Positions 8,365 to 17,323 of a stretch of 53,591 bases of DNA are shown in pieces. The notes under the pieces are model-generated. The model was not told where the DNA came from, did no database searches, and worked only from the letters and a program-made list of their open reading frames with translations. Source of the DNA: JAAYJM01 sp964498585. Its GTDB lineage: Bacteria; Bacteroidota; Ignavibacteria; Kapaibacteriales; UBA2268. Location of the stretch: positions 1-53,591 of the forward strand of contig CAZCHH010000019.1 of NCBI GenBank assembly GCA_964498585.1, given 5' to 3'. The first letter of the stretch is position 1. Every line of letters begins with the position of its first letter. The position numbers were made by a program, and so were the translations under genes.

Positions 8365-10545
8365 TTAAATCATTCCGAATTTTTTCCTTAAGAACCACTC
8401 CATTGCAAAAAGCACTATGACGGCTGCCAGTATGTATGGAAGATTCCAAAGTGCAGATTCATACTTGTCGGTAAAAGAAACAGGTTTGAAATTGGAATTT
8501 TTCTTTAAATCATCTAAAAATGTTTGAACATTATCTGGAGTGTAGAATTTTCCTCCGGTTCTGCTTGCAAGGTTTCTTAGTAACGGAGCGTTCATTTGCA
8601 GGTTCATATACTCAAGAGCAATATCGCCAATGCTAAATCTTCCTGAAGCTGAGCCAAGTCGGGCTTGATTTACTTCCACATTTCCCTGATAAAAATAATC
8701 GCCTTCAGCAAGACCTTCAATTTTAGCAGTGTAGCGTCCATTGCCTAAACTATTTAAAGTAACATCACGGCTCGTCTGCCCACTTGATATTTTTATATTA
8801 ACATTGGCATTATCAATTGGAGTAAAGGCAGCATCATAGACCTGTGCAATAAATTCAACAGGTTCATTCTTTACATATTGCTGCTTTGAAGTTCTAATGC
8901 GTATATTCTTTTCGTTTTGGTCAACAGAAAGCCATTTAATAGCATTATTTATGAAAATTGAGTAAACATCGACAGCTTCGGGATTATTCTTTGAAACATC
9001 AGCAGCGTAGCCGAGCAGTTTCCAGCGATAAAGTCCGTAGCCCATTATGGCAATTGATTTCTTATTTTGAAAGGAACGCGAAAGTATTAGTGGTTCCTGC
9101 ATTGGAACGTTATTTACCTTAAAAGTAGAAATCACTTCACTTTCCGGTTTGGGCTTAACGAAAGTTTCAGTGCGGAAAATAGGAGGGAGGTTGTTCCAAA
9201 TTTGCAAATCTTTTTCTGTTCCGTGAATTCTAATTAAAGGATTGGCAAGAGCTTCACGCTTTAAATCTGCAAGCACACTGAATTCGTTTGCTCTGGTGCT
9301 AAGCAAAGTAAAGGGTAAAAATTCCTGAAATTGGTTTAGCTTTGAATAATCGGTTTGCTGGGAAGCAATGAAAAGAAGTGGTTTTTCTTTTTGAAGAGCT
9401 TCTTTTATCATTTCAATTACGTTTGCAGGAGTGGAACTTATTGGAAATCCAACAAGCACTATCATTTCAGATTCAAGCACTTCCTGCTTAGTTGGCTGAG
9501 GATTGTAAAACTCTGCACCTTTTTTTTGTATAAAAGTGCGGATTTCAAGTCCTTTTTCATTGGAAAATGTACTAAGTAAAAAGGATAAATCTGGATTAGG
9601 ACTACCAGAGAAAATACTTATACGTCTTTTATTTTTCAATACTTTTATAAATTCGGATTTAATATTGTTTTTATCTGTGATTTCACCTTCAAGGGAAGAA
9701 ATCTTAGCAGTGATTTTTGAAATTCCTTCTTTCTTTGGAGTGAAATTAAACATTGCTGTCAAATTAGACGTCTGGGGAGTTATTTGTAAATCCTTTTTTT
9801 CAATAACGAAATTATTTTCCATTAAAGTGCAGGTAATATTCCCGGAACTATAGCCGCTGGTTTTTATTTGCACATTTACCGGCACTGGATTATCTACGTA
9901 AGCAATTTCATTTGTAATAATAGAAGAAATTGAAATGTCTTGTGATTCGCTTGAATCACCAATACCGATTGCATAGTAATTTCTGGCAGATTTTTCTGCA
10001 AAATAAATTGGATTTGTTCCTTCGTTAAATTCTCCATCAGTGATGATAAGAACAGAGCGGATATTATCTTCATTTAATTTATTTCCAATAAAACTGACTG
10101 AATTGGAAATATTTGTGGTTTGTCCTTTAAAGTTTAAGGAATCGAAATTGAATACCTCCATAGGTTTAACGCCTGAATCGAAAGAATAGTAAAGGATTTC
10201 ATCATCGCTTAAAGATTGGATATTAGAATTTTCTATTGCTTTGCGAACTGCTTGCTGTCTGTCTCCAAGAGCATCACGAAAACCATTTGAAAGAGAATTA
10301 TCAATTAAAACAGCGAGTTTCGGTTTTTGCTCACCAGATTGAATTACTGAAAGAATCGGTTCAAAAAGCACCAGAACGAGTAAAACTATTGCAAGCCCTC
10401 TGATTCCACCTAAAAGCACTTTTATGCCAGCTGGAACGGGCGGTATTGTCCGAAGATAGTATATGACAACAAATATTACAGCAATAACCAGAAGAAATGA
10501 GATAAACCAAGCTGAGCCACTAAATCCCAATGAAAATGTATCCAT
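8365..10545 (-). CDS. Large membrane protein with a von Willebrand factor A-like domain
   Basis: The 726-residue protein has two N-terminal membrane helices (about 11-30 and 41-66), a large extracytoplasmic region and a C-terminal helix (about 703-719) before a basic tail. After the second helix comes KLAVLIDNSLS (Asp82, Ser84, Ser86), an incomplete metal-site motif, then VLIITDGEFNEGTNP, so the first domain is VWA-like. Later segments include beta-sandwich regions and a segment (LFIASQQTDYS..) resembling a glutamine-amidotransferase-like fold. The layout matches Bacteroidota/Chlorobiota proteins next to BatA-type genes, with unknown function. It has no Shine-Dalgarno site and stands alone. 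Its promoter region faces tRNA-Pro. Confidence 0.75.
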   Translation of the reverse strand: MDTFSLGFSGSAWFISFLLVIAVIFVVIYYLRTIPPVPAGIKVLLGGIRGLAIVLLVLVLFEPILSVIQSGEQKPKLAVLIDNSLSNGFRDALGDRQQAVRKAIENSNIQSLSDDEILYYSFDSGVKPMEVFNFDSLNFKGQTTNISNSVSFIGNKLNEDNIRSVLIITDGEFNEGTNPIYFAEKSARNYYAIGIGDSSESQDISISSIITNEIAYVDNPVPVNVQIKTSGYSSGNITCTLMENNFVIEKKDLQITPQTSNLTAMFNFTPKKEGISKITAKISSLEGEITDKNNIKSEFIKVLKNKRRISIFSGSPNPDLSFLLSTFSNEKGLEIRTFIQKKGAEFYNPQPTKQEVLESEMIVLVGFPISSTPANVIEMIKEALQKEKPLLFIASQQTDYSKLNQFQEFLPFTLLSTRANEFSVLADLKREALANPLIRIHGTEKDLQIWNNLPPIFRTETFVKPKPESEVISTFKVNNVPMQEPLILSRSFQNKKSIAIMGYGLYRWKLLGYAADVSKNNPEAVDVYSIFINNAIKWLSVDQNEKNIRIRTSKQQYVKNEPVEFIAQVYDAAFTPIDNANVNIKISSGQTSRDVTLNSLGNGRYTAKIEGLAEGDYFYQGNVEVNQARLGSASGRFSIGDIALEYMNLQMNAPLLRNLASRTGGKFYTPDNVQTFLDDLKKNSNFKPVSFTDKYESALWNLPYILAAVIVLFAMEWFLRKKFGMI

Positions 10546-10640
10546 TATTTACAATCCAAATATTCATATTAAAAATAATAAAACGAATAAAGCGTAAATT
10601 TGTTTGAAAAGTGTAAAAATCTTCGTAATTTTGTAAAAAT

Positions 10641-10715
10641 CGGAGTGTAGCTCAGCCAGGCAAGAGCACTGCGTTCGGGACGCAGGGGGCGGAGGTTCAA
10701 ATCCTCTCACTCCGA
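10641..10715 (+). tRNA. tRNA-Pro (anticodon CGG)
   Basis: A full cloverleaf can be drawn: acceptor CGGAGTG with CACTCCG, D arm around AGCTCAGCCAGGCAAGAGCA, anticodon stem CTGCG/CGCAG with loop TTCGGGA giving CGG, and T arm GGAGGTTCAAATCCTC. The discriminator is A10715. CCA is not fully encoded (CAT follows). The acceptor pair C1-G72 fits tRNA-Pro. Confidence 0.95.
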
Positions 10716-10843
10716 CATAGTATTATCAATTTTAAATATAAAATAGAAATATTTACCAAATTAGCTTATTTTTTTATATTTTAGTAAGATTTTTTAATTA
10801 ATTAGAATTAATCAATGGAAAATTTTATTTTAATTTGAAAACT

Positions 10844-11782
10844 ATGAAAATAAACCAACAAGCTAATATTGTATTTATGGGAAGTTCAGAATTTGGTCTA
10901 CCAATTCTTGATGCTTTGAATAATGAATTTGGAATAAAATGCGTTGTAACTCTGCCAGACAAGCCACAGGGACGTGGTCTTAAACTCATACCTACCCCAA
11001 TAAAAAAACGTGCATTAGAACTGAATTTACCAGTTCTTCAGCCGGAAAAAATGAAAGATGAAGAGTTTATAGCTCAATTAAAAAGCTATGAACCGGATAT
11101 AATCTGCGTTATAGCTTTTCGTATTTTGCCTAAAATAGTTTATGAGATTCCGCAGATTGGAACATTTAATATCCATCCGAGTTTGCTTCCGAAATATCGT
11201 GGTGCCGCACCACTTAATTGGACAATACTTAATGGAGATACCGAAACTGCAATTACTTCTTTTTTATTGCAAGATAAGTTAGATGCTGGCGATATAATTT
11301 TGCAAAAGAAATATAAGATTCAAGATGGTTGGACTGCCGGCGATTTTTACGATTTTATGAGCAAAGAATCCGTTGCTTTTGGTCTAGAAACCTGCAAAAA
11401 ACTACTTGCTGGCGATTTTGTTCCTTTGAAGCAAGATGATACTCAAGCAACTCCGGCACCAAAGCTTTTTGCAGAAAACAGCGAAATCAACTGGAAGCAA
11501 GATTCAAGGACTATTCGCAATTTCATTCACGGTCATTCACCAAATCCCGGTGCATGGACTTTATTCCAAGGAAAGCGTCTCAAAATTTATAGAGCAGAAT
11601 ACAGTGAAACAGGCAAAGGTGAAGCTGGTACATACATTATTGATAAAAACAAATTCCTTGTTCACTGCGGAACCGGAACTATATCAATATTAGAATTTCA
11701 GTTACCCGACAAAAAAGCCGTTTCGTTCAAGCAATTTATAAATGGCTACAGAGCAGAAAAAGAAGGGAAGATGGGATTATAA
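10844..11782 (+). CDS. fmt: Methionyl-tRNA formyltransferase
   Basis: The enzyme formylates initiator Met-tRNA using 10-formyltetrahydrofolate. The 312-residue protein has the family length and the key motifs: VFMGSSEFGLPIL near the N-terminus, NIHPSLLPKYRGAAP (about 109-123, with the catalytic Asn and His) and DKLDAGDI (about 144-151, catalytic Asp), then the C-terminal tRNA-binding domain (GHSPNPGAWTLFQGKRLKIYRAE). I prefer the ATG at 10844 over an in-frame TTG at 10835; neither has a clear ribosome site. It stands alone after tRNA-Pro. The 169-bp gap downstream contains a 27-codon open stretch (about 11786-11866) with a protein-like look (KWKAKSLTADEAIKELN) but no start, perhaps a gene remnant. 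Confidence 0.95.
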   Translation: MKINQQANIVFMGSSEFGLPILDALNNEFGIKCVVTLPDKPQGRGLKLIPTPIKKRALELNLPVLQPEKMKDEEFIAQLKSYEPDIICVIAFRILPKIVYEIPQIGTFNIHPSLLPKYRGAAPLNWTILNGDTETAITSFLLQDKLDAGDIILQKKYKIQDGWTAGDFYDFMSKESVAFGLETCKKLLAGDFVPLKQDDTQATPAPKLFAENSEINWKQDSRTIRNFIHGHSPNPGAWTLFQGKRLKIYRAEYSETGKGEAGTYIIDKNKFLVHCGTGTISILEFQLPDKKAVSFKQFINGYRAEKEGKMGL

Positions 11783-11951
11783 TAAATAAACTTAAGGAAA
11801 AAATGGAAAGCAAAATCATTGACTGCTGATGAGGCAATAAAAGAGTTGAATTCTTATATCAAATGAAAATATTTTTGAATTGTATATATTAAATATTAAA
11901 TAGTTTTAAAAATAAGCAAATGATTAGTTTAAACACGAAAGCATAAATAGA

Positions 11952-12503
11952 ATGATTAATAGTGAATTTAAAACAGTCAAAGAATTAATATATTTATCTT
12001 ATTCAAATCTAGCAATGGCTCATAGTGCAGTTGCAAAAAATCAGCAAAAATATGGTATAATAAATTTTAAAATACGAGCAAAACTATTTAAAGGATTGAA
12101 AGAAGGGACGATGAATATTAGAACATTCTTTGATGACGAGAAAGTAAAAATGCAAACCGGTTTGATTTGCAACTATTGTGGAGCAACAGAAAATCTATCA
12201 TTAGACCATATTTTTCCAAGAAAATTTGGAGGTGAAGATAATACTGAAAATCTTTTATATGTTTGTAAATCCTGTAATAGTTCAAAAGGAAAAAAAGATT
12301 TAATGGAGTGGATGAGTAAAAATGAAAAATTTCTTCCGTTAATGGTTATTAGAAGATATTTGAAATTAACATATAACTATTGTAGCGACAATTTTTTACT
12401 TGACAAAAATATTGAAGAATTAGAATATTTAAATTTACCATTTAACATTAAATATATACCAACTAAATTCCCAAAACCGAGTGAATTAATTTTAAGCTAT
12501 TAA
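11952..12503 (+). CDS. HNH endonuclease of the restriction-modification island
   Basis: The 183-residue protein has a textbook HNH/zinc motif: CNYC (73-76), LSLDHIFPRKFGG (82-94), NTENLLYVCKSCNSSKGKKD (97-116), so zinc is held by two CxxC pairs and the nuclease His is in LDH. The N-terminal 70 residues are helical and specific to this subfamily. It lies 17 bp upstream of the next gene and on the same strand as the methyltransferase, so it is likely part of the same defence unit, as a second nuclease or a nicking/repair partner. Base composition here is even more AT-rich than around fmt, consistent with acquisition by transfer. Confidence 0.85.
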   Translation: MINSEFKTVKELIYLSYSNLAMAHSAVAKNQQKYGIINFKIRAKLFKGLKEGTMNIRTFFDDEKVKMQTGLICNYCGATENLSLDHIFPRKFGGEDNTENLLYVCKSCNSSKGKKDLMEWMSKNEKFLPLMVIRRYLKLTYNYCSDNFLLDKNIEELEYLNLPFNIKYIPTKFPKPSELILSY

Positions 12504-12520
12504 AAAAGAAAGGAAATAAA

Positions 12521-13528
12521 ATGGCAACTGGTAGAACAATAAGTGCGAGTTTTTTAACTGATTTTGATAAACAAGTTATCGAACTTTGCAGTATAATTTC
12601 TGATACTATTTACAATTCAATAAAAGATAGCGAATTACAGAAACTATATAAAAAAGAGTATGGAAAAATTTCTTTAACACGAGATGGTGGTTTAGGACTT
12701 GGAGGAGGTAAACTTCAACGTGATTGCATCTGTACAAGAGGAAGACAAGGAAAAGCCCCTTATTCAAACAGAAATTTAAGATGGCATCCATTAATTGTAG
12801 GAGCTAATCCTGTTAGTTTTGCAAAAGAAATAGAACGTATCGAAATTGAAGGAGATGATGAAAGACAAATATTAAATTTCGTTATATCAAATGCAAAAGG
12901 ACAAGAAGAAATATATCCATCTGATAAAGTTCACGAGCTACCTGAACGCTATATTGCTTTACCAAAGCATTGGTTCCCTCACATTAATGTATTAAAATCT
13001 TGGTCAGATACTCAATGGACTCAAAATTCTTGCGTTATACCAGCTTATGAATGTTGCGATTGGTATAATTCTGTTGAATCTTATGCTGTTTTAGGTATTG
13101 CAGTAGCTGTAGATTATTATGGTATAGATTTCAATTTATTATTTAAAGAAATTAAATTCATTCTGGAAAATCAAAACATTGATAAAAATATAAAACTTCC
13201 AACATATCAATTTCCTAAAGAAAAATCAGAAATTATTTCCTGCCCAGTATGTAAATTGAGCATTTCTTCAGACTTAAATCAATTTAGAACAGAAGAAAGA
13301 CCTATTTCCTGGCAGCCAGCTTGGCGAAGTTCAAAGAAAGACGAAGGTGAAGATGCAAGCAATCAAATAATGCATGTTAATCCATTAATTGAAACAGAAA
13401 TTCGTCATAATGCAAAAAATGTAAGGTATGGACATCGCTGGTGTAATGTTGCTATGACTGACCACTCGCTCGACGAAACACTTGATTTTATGGAATATGT
13501 TGTTCAAACTCATAATCGTTGTAAATAA
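12521..13528 (+). CDS. Candidate type II restriction endonuclease (HNH-like C-terminus)
   Basis: The 335-residue protein sits between an HNH gene and an adenine methyltransferase, the expected place for the cognate restriction enzyme. Its C-terminal third has Cys241-Pro-Val-Cys244, then QIMHVNPL (282-289), RHNAKNVRYGHRWCNVAM (295-312): a His, Asn-rich, Gly-His and Cys-Asn pattern like a ββα-metal (HNH) nuclease with a zinc site. The N-terminal part is unrecognised. The pairing with a methyltransferase carrying one recognition domain recalls BstXI-type systems, but I could not compare sequences. AAAGGAAA precedes the ATG. Its stop overlaps the next start by one base (TAATG), so the two are translationally coupled. 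Confidence 0.6.
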   Translation: MATGRTISASFLTDFDKQVIELCSIISDTIYNSIKDSELQKLYKKEYGKISLTRDGGLGLGGGKLQRDCICTRGRQGKAPYSNRNLRWHPLIVGANPVSFAKEIERIEIEGDDERQILNFVISNAKGQEEIYPSDKVHELPERYIALPKHWFPHINVLKSWSDTQWTQNSCVIPAYECCDWYNSVESYAVLGIAVAVDYYGIDFNLLFKEIKFILENQNIDKNIKLPTYQFPKEKSEIISCPVCKLSISSDLNQFRTEERPISWQPAWRSSKKDEGEDASNQIMHVNPLIETEIRHNAKNVRYGHRWCNVAMTDHSLDETLDFMEYVVQTHNRCK

Positions 13529-15573
13529 TGAAACATCAAGATATAGATTTATTCTCAGAAATGGAATTAAATCGACCTAAGCAGTTGATTTATAAAAAAG
13601 ATTTAATTCCAATTAATAATTTAAAAACTGTATTTAGAGAAATACGTGATTATTTCGCTGGAAATGTTACTGGTATAACAAGAGATGAGAAAATTGCTCA
13701 GAATATAATGCGTTTACTATTTTGTAAAATTTATGATGAAAAACTCACTCAAGATATTGATTTAGTTGAATTTGGAAATAGACCTAATGAAAGTATAAAT
13801 GAATTTTTTAAACGTATCAATCAACTTTTTGAAAGAGTTAAACAAAAATATTCAGATATATTTGAAAATGACGAAATGCTTGAAATTCCAGGAAAGGAAC
13901 TGTCATACATAGTTTCAAAAATGGAAAATTATTCATTATTAAATGCAGACAGGGATATAATAGCAGATGCTTTTGAAGAACTAATAGGTACTGGATTTCG
14001 TGGAGGTGAAGGACAATTTTTTACTCCAAGAAATATCGTTCAAATGATGATAGATATTCTTCAACCTTTACCTTCAGAAAAGATATTAGACCCAGCTTGT
14101 GGAAGTGGTGGTTTTTTAGCACATATTCTTAAGCATTTCCTTAAAAATAACGGAAGAGAACACTTTATTTATGGTATTGACAAAGATTTATTTCTTTCTC
14201 GTTTAGCTAAGATTTATTTAACTTTATTAGGTGAAAGCGAGTATCATATTTTTTGTGAAAATAGCTTGGAAGAACCAAATCTTTGGAAACCGGAGTCACA
14301 AGAACATATTAAGCAAAATAGTTTTGATGTTATCTTGACAAATCCCCCTTTCGGAGCAAAAATTCCTGTAGTTGGAAATAGCTTGCTTCGGCAATATGAA
14401 TTAGGTTTCTACTGGACAAATTTTGAAAATAAATGGTACTTAACTGAAAATATAAGAGACAAGCAACCTCCACAAATATTGTTTATTGAAAGAATTATTC
14501 AATTATTAAAAAATGGAGGAAGAGCTGGTGTTGTTTTACCAGATGGAATTTTCGGAAACCCTTCAGACCGCTATATTTGGGAGTATATAAAAAAATATGC
14601 TTCAATTATTGGAATTATTTCTCTTTCACAAGAAACATTTCAACCAAGCACTCATACAAAGACAAGCATAGTTTTTTTTGAAAAAAATAAAAATAACAGA
14701 AAAAAGATTTTTATGGCTATTGCCGATTCTATCGGTCATAATAAAAATGGTAAAGAAGTGTATAAAATTTCTAAAGATGGTACTTTTATTTTAGATAGGG
14801 ATGGAAATAAAATTCTTGATGACGATACGACAGAAATCGCAATAAATTTTAAAAAGTTTCTTAATAATGAAGATTTTACTCAAAGTCATCTTGGCTTTAC
14901 TGTTTTAACAAACGATATAAAAGATAATATTTTTATACCAGAGAATTATGACCCTGAATTGAAATTAAAATTAATTAATCTTGAAAAAAGTGGTAAATAT
15001 AAATTAGTTACTATTGGAGAGTTGGTAAAAAAAGGGATTTTACAAATCAAACGTGGAAATGAAATCGGTTCTCAATACTACGGAACAGGAGATATTCCAT
15101 TTATTAGAACAACAGACATTGTGAATTGGGAAATAAAGATAGATCCGGTGAAATCAGTTGCAAATGAGATTTATGAAAAGTATAAGGTTGTGCAAGATGT
15201 ACAGGAAAATGATATTTTGTTTGTTAGTGATGGAACTTTTCTAATTGGTAGGTCGGCAATGATTTCAAAATTAGACGTGAAATGTATTATACAAAGTCAC
15301 TTGCGGAAATTTCGTTTATTACAAAACGGTGAATTAACAGCATTTTATCTTTTTTATTTGCTAAATACAAAAGTAGTTCAAAAACAAATAGAAAAGCATA
15401 CTTTTGTACAGGCAACTTTATCAACTTTAGGAAATAGAATATTAGAGTTAGTCTTACCTATTTCAACTGATAATACAGAAATTGTGAGAATATCTAATGA
15501 AGTTAAAGAGATAATTGAAACTAAATGTAGCATAAGAGAAAAATCCTTAAATTTAATAGAAAATAGTATTTAG
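13528..15573 (+). CDS. N6-adenine DNA methyltransferase fused to one target-recognition domain
   Basis: The 681-residue protein has an HsdM-type helical N-terminus, GQFFTPRNIVQMM (162-174), SAM-binding motif I DPACGSGGFL (188-197) and catalytic NPPFGAK (272-278), then an added C-terminal domain from about 495 (YKLVTIGELVKKGILQIKRG ... TLSTLGNRILELVLPIS) of HsdS type. One recognition domain in the same chain predicts a dimer that reads a symmetric split target. There is no HsdR motor nearby, so this is a type II-like arrangement with the nuclease in a separate gene. It overlaps the candidate endonuclease by one base. Transcription is probably from upstream of the HNH gene. Confidence 0.85.
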   Translation: MKHQDIDLFSEMELNRPKQLIYKKDLIPINNLKTVFREIRDYFAGNVTGITRDEKIAQNIMRLLFCKIYDEKLTQDIDLVEFGNRPNESINEFFKRINQLFERVKQKYSDIFENDEMLEIPGKELSYIVSKMENYSLLNADRDIIADAFEELIGTGFRGGEGQFFTPRNIVQMMIDILQPLPSEKILDPACGSGGFLAHILKHFLKNNGREHFIYGIDKDLFLSRLAKIYLTLLGESEYHIFCENSLEEPNLWKPESQEHIKQNSFDVILTNPPFGAKIPVVGNSLLRQYELGFYWTNFENKWYLTENIRDKQPPQILFIERIIQLLKNGGRAGVVLPDGIFGNPSDRYIWEYIKKYASIIGIISLSQETFQPSTHTKTSIVFFEKNKNNRKKIFMAIADSIGHNKNGKEVYKISKDGTFILDRDGNKILDDDTTEIAINFKKFLNNEDFTQSHLGFTVLTNDIKDNIFIPENYDPELKLKLINLEKSGKYKLVTIGELVKKGILQIKRGNEIGSQYYGTGDIPFIRTTDIVNWEIKIDPVKSVANEIYEKYKVVQDVQENDILFVSDGTFLIGRSAMISKLDVKCIIQSHLRKFRLLQNGELTAFYLFYLLNTKVVQKQIEKHTFVQATLSTLGNRILELVLPISTDNTEIVRISNEVKEIIETKCSIREKSLNLIENSI

Positions 15574-15652
15574 TAATCACATTTCATTTTGATAAAATAA
15601 AATTTTTTATAACTTCTTTTTCTATATATGGTCATTGATTAAAAATTATAAA

Positions 15653-15757
15653 ATGGAATTTTCCCCTGATGAGCATACTGTAAAAATCTGTTTGCAAGTA
15701 CTAAAAGCAGCTATTTATCAAGTAATTAATAGTAATTTAATAAGTATAAAAAATTAA
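15653..15757 (+). CDS. Small possible ORF (34 aa) downstream of the methyltransferase
   Basis: An ATG at 15653 opens a frame reading MEFSPDEHTVKICLQVLKAA... and ending at TAA 15755-15757. It is helical-looking and lies in the same direction as the methyltransferase, 80 bp after it and 9 bp before the next small frame. No ribosome site is obvious. It may be a real peptide, a remnant, or chance. Confidence 0.25.
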   Translation: MEFSPDEHTVKICLQVLKAAIYQVINSNLISIKN

Positions 15758-15766
15758 GTTAACAAG

Positions 15767-15958
15767 ATGTACACTAACGAATTTATCAATGAGTTATTAA
15801 CTTGTGAAAAGCAAATAATTGAACCGCCTTCAAAGGACTTCAAAGAAGAAAGAGGGCATTTAAAAAAAACATTTACTCTTAAATCAATTGATGGTAAATT
15901 TCAATTTAACGCGTTTATAAGATACAATTCAAAATTCAAAGAGAATTTTTCTTTGTAA
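15767..15958 (+). pseudogene. Truncated gene fragment (63 aa) closing the restriction-modification island
   Basis: The frame reads MYTNEFINELLTCEKQIIEP... then KTFTLKSIDGKFQFNAFIRY and stops after NFSL. The two beta strands near the end look like the opening of a larger beta-rich domain that is missing, so I read it as the 5' part of a truncated gene. I cannot find the continuation in other frames before the terminator at 15995. It is on the same strand as the methyltransferase and may be an erosion product at the right edge of the island, next to tRNA-Asn. Confidence 0.45.
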
Positions 15959-15994
15959 TTTGTGTGTAATGAAATTTTTTAATTAAGCAAAAAA

Positions 15995-16027
15995 GCCGAT
16001 AAAATAATGTTTATCGGCTTTTCTTTT
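15995..16027. terminator. Bidirectional intrinsic terminator
   Basis: GCCGATAAA (15995-16003) pairs with TTTATCGGC (16010-16018) around ATAATG. A T-run follows on the plus strand (16019-16027 with one C and one G at the edge), and an A-run precedes it (15989-15994), which reads as a U-tract on the minus strand. It serves the restriction-modification island and tRNA-Asn. Confidence 0.85.
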
Positions 16028-16028
16028 G

Positions 16029-16102
16029 CTCCTGAGCACAGACTTGAACTGTGGACCCCCTGATTAACAGTCAGGTGCTCTAACCAGCTGAGCTACTCAG
16101 GA
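16029..16102 (-). tRNA. tRNA-Asn (anticodon GTT)
   Basis: On the minus strand the acceptor TCCTGAG pairs with CTCAGGA, discriminator G. The D arm is AGCTCAGCTGGTTAGAGCA, the anticodon stem CCTGA/TCAGG has loop CTGTTAA giving GTT, and the T arm GTTCAAGTC is present. It ends just before the bidirectional terminator. Confidence 0.95.
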
Positions 16103-16172
16103 ATGATTAGAATACAAAATTAAGGAATTTTTCTATAATTTGCAAGAAAAATTTCATATATTTTCAATTTTA

Positions 16173-17279
16173 TTATTGCTCTTCATATTGAAATCTGTGA
16201 AAACATCTTGTTTTATCAAGTTTTAAATAATTTCTTGAAATAAATGTTAAAAATTCTTCAAATTGTTTTTTGTTAGAGTTAAGCCAGGATTTGAATTCAT
16301 CTTTGAAAACGGATTGAAAAAGCCAGTAGTTATAGCTTTCAAAATGATTATTGTCTATTAAATTTTTATGGAAATCAATAAGAACATTTTGAAAGACAGT
16401 ATCTAATCCATTTTCATGCCAATTAAGAACGAAATCTTTTCTAATATTATATAAGTCCTTAATAGAAAATAAATTTTGAGTTGAATCAATATTTTTTAAA
16501 AATGCTTTTTGATATACTTTTTGAAATGCAATTTGAAAAGGAAGAAATTCGTAATCAATTTCACCTTCGGTAATTAATTTTATGCTTGTAAATTCAATTT
16601 CTCCATAAGATAAATTCTCCTGTAATAAAGCACCAATATAAGTTTCATAAAGATTTTCAGAAATTTCAATATTTTTCTTTATATCAGAAGATAAATTTAA
16701 AAAGATTTCAGCATAATGAATTGACCAAACTCTTTCAGTAGTTCTCGCATAATAAAGAGCTAAACCATAATAATTATTATGATATGCAGGGTCGTTTTTT
16801 ACTCCTTTTTCCCAATAGCTAATAGCTAAACGATTATTGTCTCTGTCGCTTTCAGTTAAACCTCTTTCAAAATACAGACGCCCAGCTTCAGGGAATTTTT
16901 CCAATCCAAGTTCGTATATCCTTACAGCATCATCTTTGTTTTCTAAAAAATCATAACTATTTCCGAGCAACTGGTAAATTAGTTCATTTGATTCTTTTCG
17001 TTGTATTAGTGGCTCTAAAATTTCAATAGCACTTTGGTAATCTTCACGTTTATAATATGCAAGAGCTCTTTCGTAAGGATAAGCAATGTTATCAGGGTCA
17101 AGTTTCTCAGCTTCTAAAAATTTTTTTATAGCTTCTACGTATTCACCATTATCAGTTAGCTTAATTCCTTCTAAAGCTAACCTATGTGCCTTTTCTTTTG
17201 GAGATGCAGCTTCAACGTCAATGTTTAGCAGAAAAAGTGCAAGAAAAATAATTATTATTGAAGTTTTAGTTAGTTTCAT
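16173..17279 (-). CDS. Secreted/periplasmic TPR-repeat protein
   Basis: The 368-residue protein starts with a signal peptide (MKLTKTSIIIIFLALFLLNI, cleavage probably after VEA at about 24). At least four tetratricopeptide repeats follow between 25 and 200: EYVEAIKKFLEAEKLDPDNI, then copies with IAYPYERALAYYKREDYQSA, LIYQLLGNSYDFLENKDDA and RLYFERGLTESDRDNNRLA. The C-terminal ~160 residues are helical and unrecognised. TPR modules mediate protein-protein contacts; the partner is unknown. It is transcribed divergently from the LD-carboxypeptidase gene with 44 bp between starts. No Shine-Dalgarno site. Confidence 0.8.
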   Translation of the reverse strand: MKLTKTSIIIIFLALFLLNIDVEAASPKEKAHRLALEGIKLTDNGEYVEAIKKFLEAEKLDPDNIAYPYERALAYYKREDYQSAIEILEPLIQRKESNELIYQLLGNSYDFLENKDDAVRIYELGLEKFPEAGRLYFERGLTESDRDNNRLAISYWEKGVKNDPAYHNNYYGLALYYARTTERVWSIHYAEIFLNLSSDIKKNIEISENLYETYIGALLQENLSYGEIEFTSIKLITEGEIDYEFLPFQIAFQKVYQKAFLKNIDSTQNLFSIKDLYNIRKDFVLNWHENGLDTVFQNVLIDFHKNLIDNNHFESYNYWLFQSVFKDEFKSWLNSNKKQFEEFLTFISRNYLKLDKTRCFHRFQYEEQ

Positions 17280-17323
17280 ATTGAATTTTTCTATAATTTA
17301 ACGTATTATTTTTTACAAATTTA

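Noticed and set aside
13528..15573. Type I restriction system
   Set aside because: There is no HsdR motor gene; the recognition domain is single and fused, and nuclease candidates are separate.
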